Origin: JAHEJB01 sp037969195
GTDB lineage: Bacteria > Bacteroidota > Rhodothermia > Rhodothermales > Rubricoccaceae
Assembly: GCA_037969195.1 (NCBI GenBank)
Contig: JBBKWZ010000256.1
Coordinates: forward strand, 1-15,572
Reading direction: 5' to 3'
DNA: 15,572 nucleotides
Position numbers and translations under genes: made by a program
Shown here: positions 6,084-13,623 of the stretch, in pieces
Layout: each line of letters starts with the position of its first letter
Position numbering within the stretch: the first letter of the stretch is position 1
Notes under the pieces: generated by a model
Databases searched by the model: none
The model's input: the letters and a program-made list of their open reading frames with translations, nothing else
Told to the model about the DNA's origin: nothing

Positions 6084-7637
6084 CTACCGGAGCAGTGTGA
6101 CCGTCTGAGTTTCGACGAACGAAGTCCCCGATACGCGAACGAAATAGATGCCCGGCGGCATGCCATCGGCATACAATGGAATGGTATACGTCCCCGAGAC
6201 CTCGCCCTCGTACAGCGATCGGACGCCGCGGCCGAGTGCATCGTAAATCACTATCCTGATCGATTCCGGTGCCGGGAGAGAAATCATGATTGTCGCCGTT
6301 TCTGCAAAGGGATTAGGAGTAACGCTGATACGCCGCTCGGATACCCTTGGCGACTCGGCACTAGTTGGGATCACCTCAAGACTTTCTATGAGAAAAAGAC
6401 CGCGGGTGCGGTCGTTGACAAGAAGCGGTCCGGCGTTCTCGTTCAGTGGGCTGCTGAAGAATGGATAAACGCTCCATGCGCCTATAAACGTGGCGTCGTC
6501 GTTCTCGGGGTAGGTGTCGAAGTACGCCACTGCCTGCAGATCTCGGTCGGGTCCGTCGAGCTCTTGAAGAATGCGAAGCCCAGATGCGTTGTTCGACAGA
6601 AAGATCTGGGGCCAGATCGTGTAGAGATTGTGGTCTATTGCATCTGTGCCGTGGAAGTACTCATCAAGGAGAGAAGGCGCGTCGAGATCGGCGACGTCGA
6701 AACGAAGGGTCCGCGTGCTGGGCACAGAACCGTTCAGTTCATCGGACTCATCGTCACCGTAGAGCAGGTCATTTCCGTCGTACCACCCTTGGTGCGTATA
6801 GCCTACGTTTGGATAGGTCACCGTCGAGATCAGTGCGGGAGCCGCTTTATCTGTCACATCCACGATCGCGACGTGGTCCTCATTAAAGGCGAAGCAAATC
6901 TCTTGTCCGAGGTAGTCAGCGTCCGATCCATCGTAAACAAGACAGTGGGCATCGTGCGTGTAGCCTTGGCTCGAAAAGCAGCCGGCGAATACGGGCGACC
7001 CAGGAGAGCGGATGTCGACGATATGGAGCCCTCCAGTGCAGTCATTGCCTCCAAGGAGATATGCGAAGCCTGATGCCTCGTCAATGGCAACGTTGTGTGT
7101 GCCACCGATCTCGTTACCGGATGGGCCATAGTAAACGACATCCGCATTGAAGAGCCGGGTGGGGTCGGGAGTAAGACCACGGAGGCGCGTCAGATCAAAG
7201 ACCTGCATTCCGTGATCATCGGTCCCGTCAGCGACGATATAGGCATGATTAGAAAAGACTTTGATGTCCCGCCAGGATGTAGCGATGGTTTCCGTCGGAA
7301 GGCCACCTAGGGACAGTGGAGCGTCAGAATCAGTCACATCCACGAAGAACGTACCCGAGCGGTTGCCAACCAGCGCGTATCGCCGTTCGGTTTGGGCGTC
7401 GGCCCAACCCCAGATATCGTTGCCGCGATAGGGGAGGCCCGTGTTGGGGTCGGTAGGCACGCCCATTTCGGCAAGAGGTACTCTGCTTATGAGACCGATG
7501 CCTTCACATGGATAGAGCGTGCCGTCAATCGGATCTGTTGCAACGCCGTTTTCACATGGCGCGGTCGTTTGGGCCGAGGACCCCTCAATGGCCAGAGCCA
7601 AACAACAACTGAGAAAAACGGCGTGGAGATATCGCAT
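6084..7637 (-). CDS. Secreted choice-of-anchor B protein with a type IX secretion sorting domain
   Basis: A 517-residue exported protein. Residues 1-22 form a Sec signal peptide (cleavage after SSA). Residues about 50-420 are a choice-of-anchor B domain made of LVIVD-like beta-propeller repeats: FFVDVTDSDAP, LHIVDIRSPGSP, VAIVDVTDKAAP and LRFDVADLDAP mark successive blades. GGTHNVAID and GYTHDAHC carry the histidines typical of this family. Residues about 436-517 are a T9SS type A C-terminal sorting domain: VTPNPFAETATI, then IYDALGRGV, then PPGIYFVRV, ending QTVTLLR. The protein should cross the outer membrane by the type IX system and be released or surface-attached. The beta-propeller's ligand or partner is unknown. 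No T9SS machinery gene lies in the window. The gene stands alone, with the thiC leader downstream and 227 bases of noncoding DNA upstream. Confidence 0.92.
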   Translation of the reverse strand: MRYLHAVFLSCCLALAIEGSSAQTTAPCENGVATDPIDGTLYPCEGIGLISRVPLAEMGVPTDPNTGLPYRGNDIWGWADAQTERRYALVGNRSGTFFVDVTDSDAPLSLGGLPTETIATSWRDIKVFSNHAYIVADGTDDHGMQVFDLTRLRGLTPDPTRLFNADVVYYGPSGNEIGGTHNVAIDEASGFAYLLGGNDCTGGLHIVDIRSPGSPVFAGCFSSQGYTHDAHCLVYDGSDADYLGQEICFAFNEDHVAIVDVTDKAAPALISTVTYPNVGYTHQGWYDGNDLLYGDDESDELNGSVPSTRTLRFDVADLDAPSLLDEYFHGTDAIDHNLYTIWPQIFLSNNASGLRILQELDGPDRDLQAVAYFDTYPENDDATFIGAWSVYPFFSSPLNENAGPLLVNDRTRGLFLIESLEVIPTSAESPRVSERRISVTPNPFAETATIMISLPAPESIRIVIYDALGRGVRSLYEGEVSGTYTIPLYADGMPPGIYFVRVSGTSFVETQTVTLLR

Positions 7638-7864
7638 TCGGTCTCGTGATTATGGCTTCCAAGCAGGCTTTTGGTCAGAAGGAATGTAGGTCGCAGCAGG
7701 AAACCGGACGTGATGTGTTTCGAAACTCCGAACGCACGTTTATGCGTCACACGCTTTTAGTCATCGTTAGAGATCGCCGCGTTTTGGTCATGGAGCAATC
7801 GCCATGCTTCAGAGGGTCGCCTTCCTGGGCTAGCCAAGCAACGCATCAATTCCTCCCCTCATGC
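7638..7864. other. Intergenic region between the MscS and choice-of-anchor B genes
   Basis: 227 bases presumably holding the promoter of the choice-of-anchor B gene. A short inverted repeat CATGG/CCATG lies at 7791-7808. No T-tract terminator, tRNA-like fold, conserved small ORF or clear Bacteroidota promoter (TTTG...TAnnTTTG) was recognised. Confidence 0.4.
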
Positions 7865-9010
7865 TCAGTCGCGGGCGTCTGGCGAAGCTTCCAATGTCGG
7901 CAGTCCGTTTGAGGATCCATTGCCGGAAGTATCGAGCACAAGCCGGTTGGGTGGATGGACCAACGAAAGGCCAGCACTTTCAAGGAGTTCCAGGCATCCG
8001 AACATCAGATCTTGCCGAGTCTCCAGAAAGAGGTTCCACTTTGTGCTGACGGTAAATGCTCGTGCGCGCACCACTACGTGCGATTCTTTAAAGTCGGACA
8101 AGTGAACCTCTACACTGCTTTCCCTAACATTTACGAGGGCTGCAAACGCCGTTTGTACGTCTTCTACAAACCGCTTGAGATCGGTTGCCGTTGCAGGGAG
8201 GCTAATGCCCAAATCGAACGCGATGAGGCGCCCCTTACGCTCGGAGAGGTTGGTGATAAATGATCCGGTAAACGTCTGATTCGGGACGCACACAATGGAC
8301 GAGTCATCCTGCCGAATCCGCGTCGTGCGGAAGCCAACTTCCTCGACTGTACCGGACACGCCATTTACTTCAACGTAGTCTTCGACCTGAAAGGGCGCGT
8401 CCGTAAAGAGAATAAGCGAACCAAAAAAGTTGGCGACGGAATCCTGCGCGGCCAGGGCGAGTGCGAGCCCGCCAATTCCGAGCCCCGTTACCACGCTGAG
8501 AACCGAAAAGCCCATGTTCTGAACGACGAAGATTCCTCCGAGCACAGCCAGAAAGACTTTCAAGGTTTTTCTGAGAAGCGGAACGGCTTGGTCATCGATG
8601 CGGGTTTGTGTTGTATCCGCCATCCGCTCCGCAACAGAAGCGAGCACATCAACTACTCGAAAGAAGACCCAGATGACACCAATCATCAGGGCGATATCCA
8701 GGCCCTGCGCCACAATGAGCCGGGTATTGACCGGTTCGATCGGGAGAAGCAGGATTATAGCCGCGACCTTCCACAAAAGGATCTGAACGATGACGGCCAG
8801 CGGTTTCGCTAATAGTCGGGTCGCTTCGTCATCCCACTTTACTTGCGTTCCTTTTGCCCGCCGGCCGAAGATCCCAAATAGCGTGCCGATCACCTTCCGG
8901 CTCGCGAAGCCAACAAAAATGATGAGGAATGCCACGCCCAGACGCCAACCGGCAACACCCCACAGTACGTCACCCCCCATCGCGCCAAATTGTTGGAAGA
9001 GGTCGTTCAT
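7865..9010 (-). CDS. MscS-family mechanosensitive ion channel
   Basis: A 381-residue small-conductance mechanosensitive channel, an inner-membrane safety valve that opens under membrane tension. Predicted helices lie at about 22-40, 70-90, 103-122 and 150-165. The MscS pore helix and the start of the beta domain follow at about 168-225: GLGIGGLALALAAQDSVANF, then LFTDAPFQVEDYVEVNG, then GTVEEVGFRTTRIR. VPNQTFTGSFITNLSERKG and the C-terminal alpha/beta domain complete a standard MscS core. The one or two extra N-terminal helices place it with YnaI/YbdG-like homologues rather than the three-helix E. coli MscS. The frame extends to an ATG at 9061, but 9010 is preferred. The extra 17 residues are atypical, and the upstream ATG lies inside a likely terminator hairpin. 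Family is certain; which subfamily is less so. Confidence 0.95.
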   Translation of the reverse strand: MNDLFQQFGAMGGDVLWGVAGWRLGVAFLIIFVGFASRKVIGTLFGIFGRRAKGTQVKWDDEATRLLAKPLAVIVQILLWKVAAIILLLPIEPVNTRLIVAQGLDIALMIGVIWVFFRVVDVLASVAERMADTTQTRIDDQAVPLLRKTLKVFLAVLGGIFVVQNMGFSVLSVVTGLGIGGLALALAAQDSVANFFGSLILFTDAPFQVEDYVEVNGVSGTVEEVGFRTTRIRQDDSSIVCVPNQTFTGSFITNLSERKGRLIAFDLGISLPATATDLKRFVEDVQTAFAALVNVRESSVEVHLSDFKESHVVVRARAFTVSTKWNLFLETRQDLMFGCLELLESAGLSLVHPPNRLVLDTSGNGSSNGLPTLEASPDARD

Positions 9011-9043
9011 GGTTTCTAGACGAGCGCTGCAGAGGTGATGCAG

Positions 9044-9067
9044 AAAAACCCGCAACAACATTCGCGG
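9044..9067 (-). terminator. Probable terminator after the coiled-coil/TonB-C gene
   Basis: On the - strand, CCGCGAA (9067-9061) pairs with TTGCGG (9055-9050), with one bulged G and a five-base loop. GTTTTTC follows (9049-9043). It sits 70 bases after the coiled-coil gene's stop codon and 33 bases before the MscS ATG, so MscS would need its own promoter in a very short space or would depend on readthrough. Confidence 0.5.
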
Positions 9068-9137
9068 ACATTCGATTTTGCTAACGGGTGATAATACGCG
9101 CCAGCACCTTCATCAGGAAGACTCCGATATGCAGACC

Positions 9138-11774
9138 CTACCTGATAAACGAGACCGCAACTTGCGATGGCTGCGCTGCGGAAATTCCCTCAACAGGCTG
9201 CATCTTGAAATGCATGGTCCGCACAATTTGCTCAGCCACGATATCGAGGCCAAATCCGATGGGTTCAGCAACATCTGTCTGGATAACCCAGCCGTCGTTG
9301 TCTGTCTCAAACCGCACGATGGATTCGCCCCTAGCTCGCCTCATCAACGCCATCGGTGGAAATTGCACATCCTCAATGAAACGCTGGACCTCGCGCGAAT
9401 TCTCAAGTCGGTCATAGTCGAAGTCTACCAGCCTAATGATGGGACCGTTGTTTGCCACAACCTCCGTATTGACTGCTGAGGAGGATTCCGGGACCGTAGT
9501 CGTTCCAGACTGGGGGGCATTGGACGGCGCAGAGCCTGGCTCTGCTCTCATGTTCGCGGCTCCCACTTCGCTGGCCTGATTGCGAAGACGCTCAGCTTCC
9601 CGGTGCAGGGCGTCGCGCTCCAGAACCATCTGCTCCCGGTCGGCGATCATGCGAAGGCGTTCCTGCATTAGCTGGGACCGTTGCTCCTCCAGTTCGCGGA
9701 TGCGGGCTCCAAGCTCGGTGTTTTCCCGCCGAAGATCTGCGGCGGTTAAAGCGTACTCGTCACGTTCCATGGCGGCCTCGTCGCGAGACGTCCGAAGTTG
9801 TCGGAGAACGTCCGCTGAGGATCCCGACAGTTCCCGGACCGGTTCGCTGGCGAGGCCGTCACGGGTTTGATTTAGCCGGGTTCGTTCCGCTCGCAGCCGC
9901 GTTACCTCATTGGCAAGCGCTGACGTCTCGGCCCGGAGCGCGGCCACCTGGCCGCTCAGCTCGTCCGCGCTTACTCGGAGCGTTGCTCGTTCCGCGGCAA
10001 GCTGTGCTCGAGATGTCTGATTCGAAGCTTCCTGAGCCGCAACTTGCTCCGCGAGTTGATCGCGCGTGGCCTGGGTTCGAGTGGCATCCTCCCTCACGCG
10101 GGCATTCGAAGCCTGGAGTTCGGCAATTTCAGCATGCAGGTTAGGGACACCATGAGAAATCGAAGATGCCTCCGAACGAAGTCGAGCAAGTTCGGCTTCT
10201 AGGCGAGCCTGTTCGCCTGTCAAATCCGTATCGCCAGACCGCAGGCCTGCCAATTCGGATTGGGATCTTGCGATGGCCCGCTGCAATTCTTCGTGCCGCC
10301 GTGTAAGTCGAGTTGTCTCTGCGATGAGTTCTTCGCGCTCGTCCGTGGCCTCGGAAACACGCGACTGTGCCGCAATCAAAGCCGCCCGTTCGGCCTCGAA
10401 TCTGATCGTTTGAGCAGAATTCGCCTGAATAGTAGACTGAAGCGCCGATATCTCGCTATCCAGACGGTCGCGCTCGACCTGCAATCTCGACGCTTCTGAG
10501 TTCACGGACATACGCTCGGACGTCAGCCGATCAACTTCTGCCGAAAGCTGCGCGTGTTGCCCTTCGAGCTCGCGATGACCGTTCTGGAGCCCGTCACGGT
10601 CGGCTCGAAGTCGCCGTACCTCTTCCTCGAGTTGTGACGCAGCGAGCGCCATCTGGCTCCGGGATTCCATCAACCGGTCGCGTTCTGTCAGCAACTCGGC
10701 CTGGCTGTCGGCGAGACGGTCACGTTCCGAAGTGAGTCGTTGCGTTTCGGTCGTTAAGGTCGCGACGGAGTTTCGTAGTGCCTGCGACTCCCCCGCAAGG
10801 CGAGTCTGTTCTCTCTGGAGTCGGGACTGCTCGGCTGTCATGCGGACGCGCTCGCCTTCGAGCCTGGCAACATCGTTTTCAAAGGCTTGGGTTGAACGGT
10901 AAGAGTTCGTGGCTAGACGATTCCGCTCGTCTTCTAGTCGGGCGCGCTCGGACTCGTATTCGCGAAGCGATTGTTCGTAGGCTTCCGTATCGCGGCGAAG
11001 CGTCGCGGCTTCTGCCTGAATGCGTGTTTGCTCGGCTTGAAGGCGAGTTCGTTCACTTGTCGCGGTCGCATTTGCCTGTTGCAGTCGAGCAATCTCTGCC
11101 GTCAGCCGGCTGCGCTCCCCCTGGTACGGATCGGATTGGTCCGTGAGCGCGTCGGCTCGCCGTTGGAGTGTTCTGACTTCTTCCAAAAGACGGGCGTGGT
11201 CTTCCGCAGAAGTAGCGCTTTGCTGTGTGTCTTGCTCCGCCTCACGGCGCGCGGCCTGTCGCTGGGCGGTCCTTGACACGGCGATTCGTTCTGCCTCCGC
11301 ATCTCGGCGCGCAAGTTCCTGAGCCGAAGGCTCAGTGTTGGGCCGGACATGCGCAGTCTCCGCGCGAAGAGCAATCGGGGAGGACGAGACGATAGCCGTC
11401 TCTCCTGCATTCGCCCTGCTCCGATCCAGCCGGGCATAAGCCTCGATAAGGCCATTTGCCGAGAGCATTCTGGACGACGACCACAATTGTATTTCGCGCC
11501 CGTCCGAGGAAAACTCCAGATAGGTGTCGTTGAATTCACCGACGGGCCTTGCGCCCTCAAACTGATGGCTCGAAATTGTATACGTGCCTACGTTGGGCAG
11601 AGTTAAATAAACGTAGGTAAACGGATACTGGGAGAGTGGCGCTCCTTCGACCTCCAAATACTGGCCGTCAACCACAAGTGTAGGATTGTGGAGGCTAAAC
11701 GTGATCTGCGCTGAGGCGGATGACGCCACAAGAAGCGCGGCGAAGAAGAGAAGTGTTCGAAAGGGCATGGTCAT
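9138..11774 (-). CDS. Secreted long coiled-coil protein with a TonB C-terminal domain
   Basis: An 878-residue protein with four parts. Residues 1-22 are a cleavable signal peptide (LLFFAALLVASSASA). Residues 23-145 look like a beta-rich domain I do not recognise (PTLVVDGQYLEV, FTYVYLTLPNVGTYTISS). Residues about 150-733 are almost unbroken coiled coil of the pattern RLxxERxRLxxE, rich in Glu, Arg, Gln, Leu and Ala. It is broken only by short Gly/Pro spots near SISHGVPNLH and GLASEPVRELSG. After a Pro/Ser/Thr linker, residues about 799-878 match the TonB C-terminal domain: FPPMALMRRARGESIVRFE, DNDGWVIQTDV, EQIVRTMHFKMQPVEG, ending QVAVSFIR. Real TonB has an N-terminal membrane anchor and a Pro-rich spacer; neither is present. 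No exbB or exbD is nearby. It is probably periplasmic or cell-wall-spanning. MPF (ATG at 11768) is an alternative start. Function is unknown. Confidence 0.85.
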   Translation of the reverse strand: MTMPFRTLLFFAALLVASSASAQITFSLHNPTLVVDGQYLEVEGAPLSQYPFTYVYLTLPNVGTYTISSHQFEGARPVGEFNDTYLEFSSDGREIQLWSSSRMLSANGLIEAYARLDRSRANAGETAIVSSSPIALRAETAHVRPNTEPSAQELARRDAEAERIAVSRTAQRQAARREAEQDTQQSATSAEDHARLLEEVRTLQRRADALTDQSDPYQGERSRLTAEIARLQQANATATSERTRLQAEQTRIQAEAATLRRDTEAYEQSLREYESERARLEDERNRLATNSYRSTQAFENDVARLEGERVRMTAEQSRLQREQTRLAGESQALRNSVATLTTETQRLTSERDRLADSQAELLTERDRLMESRSQMALAASQLEEEVRRLRADRDGLQNGHRELEGQHAQLSAEVDRLTSERMSVNSEASRLQVERDRLDSEISALQSTIQANSAQTIRFEAERAALIAAQSRVSEATDEREELIAETTRLTRRHEELQRAIARSQSELAGLRSGDTDLTGEQARLEAELARLRSEASSISHGVPNLHAEIAELQASNARVREDATRTQATRDQLAEQVAAQEASNQTSRAQLAAERATLRVSADELSGQVAALRAETSALANEVTRLRAERTRLNQTRDGLASEPVRELSGSSADVLRQLRTSRDEAAMERDEYALTAADLRRENTELGARIRELEEQRSQLMQERLRMIADREQMVLERDALHREAERLRNQASEVGAANMRAEPGSAPSNAPQSGTTTVPESSSAVNTEVVANNGPIIRLVDFDYDRLENSREVQRFIEDVQFPPMALMRRARGESIVRFETDNDGWVIQTDVAEPIGFGLDIVAEQIVRTMHFKMQPVEGISAAQPSQVAVSFIR

Positions 11775-11834
11775 AGCGGCGCGCGCAATGCTGAAAGAAG
11801 TCCGTCCAGCCGGGCCTGAATTTTACGCTACAAA

Positions 11835-11856
11835 TTGGGTAAGTCAGCATACCCAA
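11835..11856 (-). terminator. Possible terminator after the glycosyltransferase gene
   Basis: TTGGGTA (11835-11841) and TACCCAA (11850-11856) form a perfect 7-bp stem with an eight-base loop. On the - strand it is followed by TTTGTAG, a short T-run. It lies 26 bases after the glycosyltransferase stop and 60 bases before the coiled-coil gene. It could instead be an operator for that gene. Confidence 0.4.
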
Positions 11857-11882
11857 GCAGCCAGTTGGACGCCCAAAAACTA

Positions 11883-12626
11883 TCAACGTAGGATGGCAGC
11901 ATCCGGGTCCACCGCCCAAGTGGAGTCGACGCCTCTCTCGTCCGGTTCGTCTGAATAGAAACGTTTCAGCCGGTGGGAGGAGAGCCCTAACACCCATCCG
12001 ATCCACAAAGCCGTATTGGTTATTTGTTGGCGAAACGCGCCATGGCGATGGAAGCGCCTAGCTGATGTCTCGACGGGCTCATCGAGTAAAACGAAACGGC
12101 CTTCTTTTCTGAGCTTCCTCACCAAATCGAGATCCTCGAACATCGGCTGATCGGGGAAGCCGCCGATCTCTTCGAAAACATGACGGCGAATGAAGGGTGC
12201 CCGGTCACCAAAGGCGAGACGGTGCCAACGCATCCACAAACGCCACGACCATATCCGCATCCAAATGCTATCGTCATCAAACGTCGTGCGAAAACACCCG
12301 CCGGCTACTTCCGGATCGGAAAGCGCCCGCGTGATCACCTCTACAGCATCGTCCGGAAGCCGTGTATCCGCGTGGAGGAATACAAACACATCACCTGATG
12401 CCGCGATGGCGCCAGCGTTCATTTGCCGCGCGCGGCCACGCGTCCCATTCAGAACTCGAACGTATCGAGAAGCGATTTCGACTGTCGCGTCCTCCGAACC
12501 CCCATCAATTACAAGAACCTCATCGATGCCTGGTTGCCCTAGCACGTTAACCAGCGCTGCCTCTATAATCGCCTCCTCATTGAGGACCGGGATGACGATT
12601 GAGATTCGGTTTCGCCGCGCGCTCAA
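11883..12626 (-). CDS. Family 2 glycosyltransferase (TIGR04283-like)
   Basis: A 247-residue GT-A fold glycosyltransferase with no membrane segment clear enough to call. Motifs in order: ISIVIPVLNEE at 8-18, VIDGGSEDATVE at 39-50 (nucleotide binding), GRARQMNAGA at 64-73, FLHADT at 83-88 (metal-binding DxD position), GDRAPFIRR at 140-148, MFEDLDL at 162-168 (catalytic acidic residues), and SARRFHRHG at 188-196. RGRARQMNAGA, HADTRLP and SARRFxRHG are the pattern of the TIGR04283 group, labelled arsenosugar-biosynthesis glycosyltransferase because some members sit in arsenic clusters. No arsenic gene is present here, so the substrate is open. The start is TTG at 12626: the only upstream in-frame codons run five positions to a TGA, and no ATG precedes the essential first strand. 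It begins four bases after the amidinotransferase stop and is surely co-transcribed with it. Confidence 0.9.
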   Translation of the reverse strand: MSARRNRISIVIPVLNEEAIIEAALVNVLGQPGIDEVLVIDGGSEDATVEIASRYVRVLNGTRGRARQMNAGAIAASGDVFVFLHADTRLPDDAVEVITRALSDPEVAGGCFRTTFDDDSIWMRIWSWRLWMRWHRLAFGDRAPFIRRHVFEEIGGFPDQPMFEDLDLVRKLRKEGRFVLLDEPVETSARRFHRHGAFRQQITNTALWIGWVLGLSSHRLKRFYSDEPDERGVDSTWAVDPDAAILR

Positions 12627-12630
12627 GGTC

Positions 12631-13515
12631 CTACCAGTACATCAGTTTCATGCAGAAGACCGAGCCGCCGGACTTCAGAAACTCACTCGTATCTACCTCA
12701 ATAACGTCGAATCCAGCATCCCGGAGCTTCTGGTTTGTGATGAGACAACCTTTTTGGATGATGACGTGTTCGCCATCGGGCGAGTGGGCGTTGCACGCAA
12801 AGAGGCCTCGCGCCTCGTCTTCCGGTGCCTCGATAATTGTGTTGAAGTGCCCGCGGATGAGTTCGAGTCCCTCTGATTGGAAAGCGCCGGGATAGATCAG
12901 GACGGAGCTCTCATTCAGAGGGCAGAAACAGGTGTCGAGATGATAGAATTCGGGGTCGGTCATTTCTAGGGGGATCGCCGGAATGCCCAGCCGTTCGGTC
13001 AGCCTCTCGTAAACAATTCGGTCGGTGCGGTACCCGTATCCGCCCCACAGCAAGTAGCGACCTGGATGCCAAATTGCATCGCCCATGCCTTCAAAACCAG
13101 ATACGATATCGCCATCGAGTTCAAGGATCTCATAGCCTGCTTTCTCGAAAAACTGAGCATAGAAGCCAACCTCGCCATGGCGTTGCGGGGCATGCATACG
13201 GCTAAGGACGACGCCCTGGCTTCCTCCTGGTGTTCGGTACGGCAACGTCTGATTCGCGCAGAACACCATGTCCGGTAGTCCTTTGGCACCGTCAACAACC
13301 GTCACGTCGACGCCGATTCTCTTGTACGTATCGCGCAATGCTTCCCACTGTCCTAGCGCCTGCGCTTTGTTCACGCTGCCAATATTGCCTTCCATGTGGG
13401 GGTTGATGACGTACTCGATTTTAAAGTGCGTCGGAGTGGTCATCAGAACGCGCCCCGGAAGTGGGATCGGCGGCAGAGACGTAATATCGAATCGGGAAGG
13501 GGAGATGGTTTCCAT
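12631..13515 (-). CDS. Amidinotransferase/dimethylarginine dimethylaminohydrolase (DDAH) family hydrolase
   Basis: A 294-residue cytosolic enzyme of the guanidino-group modifying superfamily (DDAH, arginine deiminase, amidinotransferase). These enzymes attack the guanidinium carbon of arginine-like substrates with a cysteine. The expected residues are present: D82 in LPDMVFCANQ, E142 and D146 in GFEGMGDAIW, H192 and D194 in FYHLDTCFCP, and the nucleophile C288 in KSGGSVFCMKL at the C-terminus. The fold starts with GRVLMTTPTHFKIEYVINPHM. The specific substrate (dimethylarginine, arginine or another guanidine) cannot be read. The ATG at 13515 is preferred to the frame's first codon at 13569, which lies inside the preceding terminator. 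A later ATG at 13443 would cut the first strand. It is the first gene of a pair with the glycosyltransferase. A strong terminator ends 55 bases upstream, so a promoter must lie in that gap. Confidence 0.9.
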   Translation of the reverse strand: METISPSRFDITSLPPIPLPGRVLMTTPTHFKIEYVINPHMEGNIGSVNKAQALGQWEALRDTYKRIGVDVTVVDGAKGLPDMVFCANQTLPYRTPGGSQGVVLSRMHAPQRHGEVGFYAQFFEKAGYEILELDGDIVSGFEGMGDAIWHPGRYLLWGGYGYRTDRIVYERLTERLGIPAIPLEMTDPEFYHLDTCFCPLNESSVLIYPGAFQSEGLELIRGHFNTIIEAPEDEARGLFACNAHSPDGEHVIIQKGCLITNQKLRDAGFDVIEVDTSEFLKSGGSVFCMKLMYW

Positions 13516-13569
13516 GCGGTCAGTTTTGTGGCGGCGAAAGATAGACGGAGAAGAGATGCGAGAGATCAC

Positions 13570-13601
13570 AAAAAAAGGCGCCCCCGACTAACGGGGACGC
13601 C
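13570..13601 (-). terminator. Strong Rho-independent terminator after the lipoprotein/ABC operon
   Basis: On the - strand, GGCGTCCCCG (13601-13592) pairs with CGGGGGCGCC (13586-13577) through a five-base loop, with one G-T wobble. It is followed directly by seven Ts (13576-13570). It sits 22 bases after the lipoprotein stop codon and is the clearest terminator in the window. Confidence 0.92.
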
Positions 13602-13623
13602 CAAGCTGTGTCGGAGAGCGCTT

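Noticed and set aside
6564..7073. + strand open frame of 169 codons
   Set aside because: It lies entirely opposite the choice-of-anchor B gene, whose family motifs and T9SS tail are clear.
9560..11300. Possible tandem DNA repeats in the coiled-coil gene
   Set aside because: Short motifs such as CGGTCGCG recur because the protein repeats RL/ER-type residues. Units vary in length and sequence and no fixed period was seen by eye.
1..13515. Arginine metabolism link between the YfcC-like transporter and the DDAH-type hydrolase
   Set aside because: They are over 11 kb apart, on opposite strands, with unrelated genes between, and neither substrate is established.
12631..13569. Amidinotransferase start at 13569
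   Set aside because: That codon lies next to the terminator's stem and just before its T-tract end; the added 18 residues are low in similarity to any family N-terminus. ATG 13515 is more sensible.
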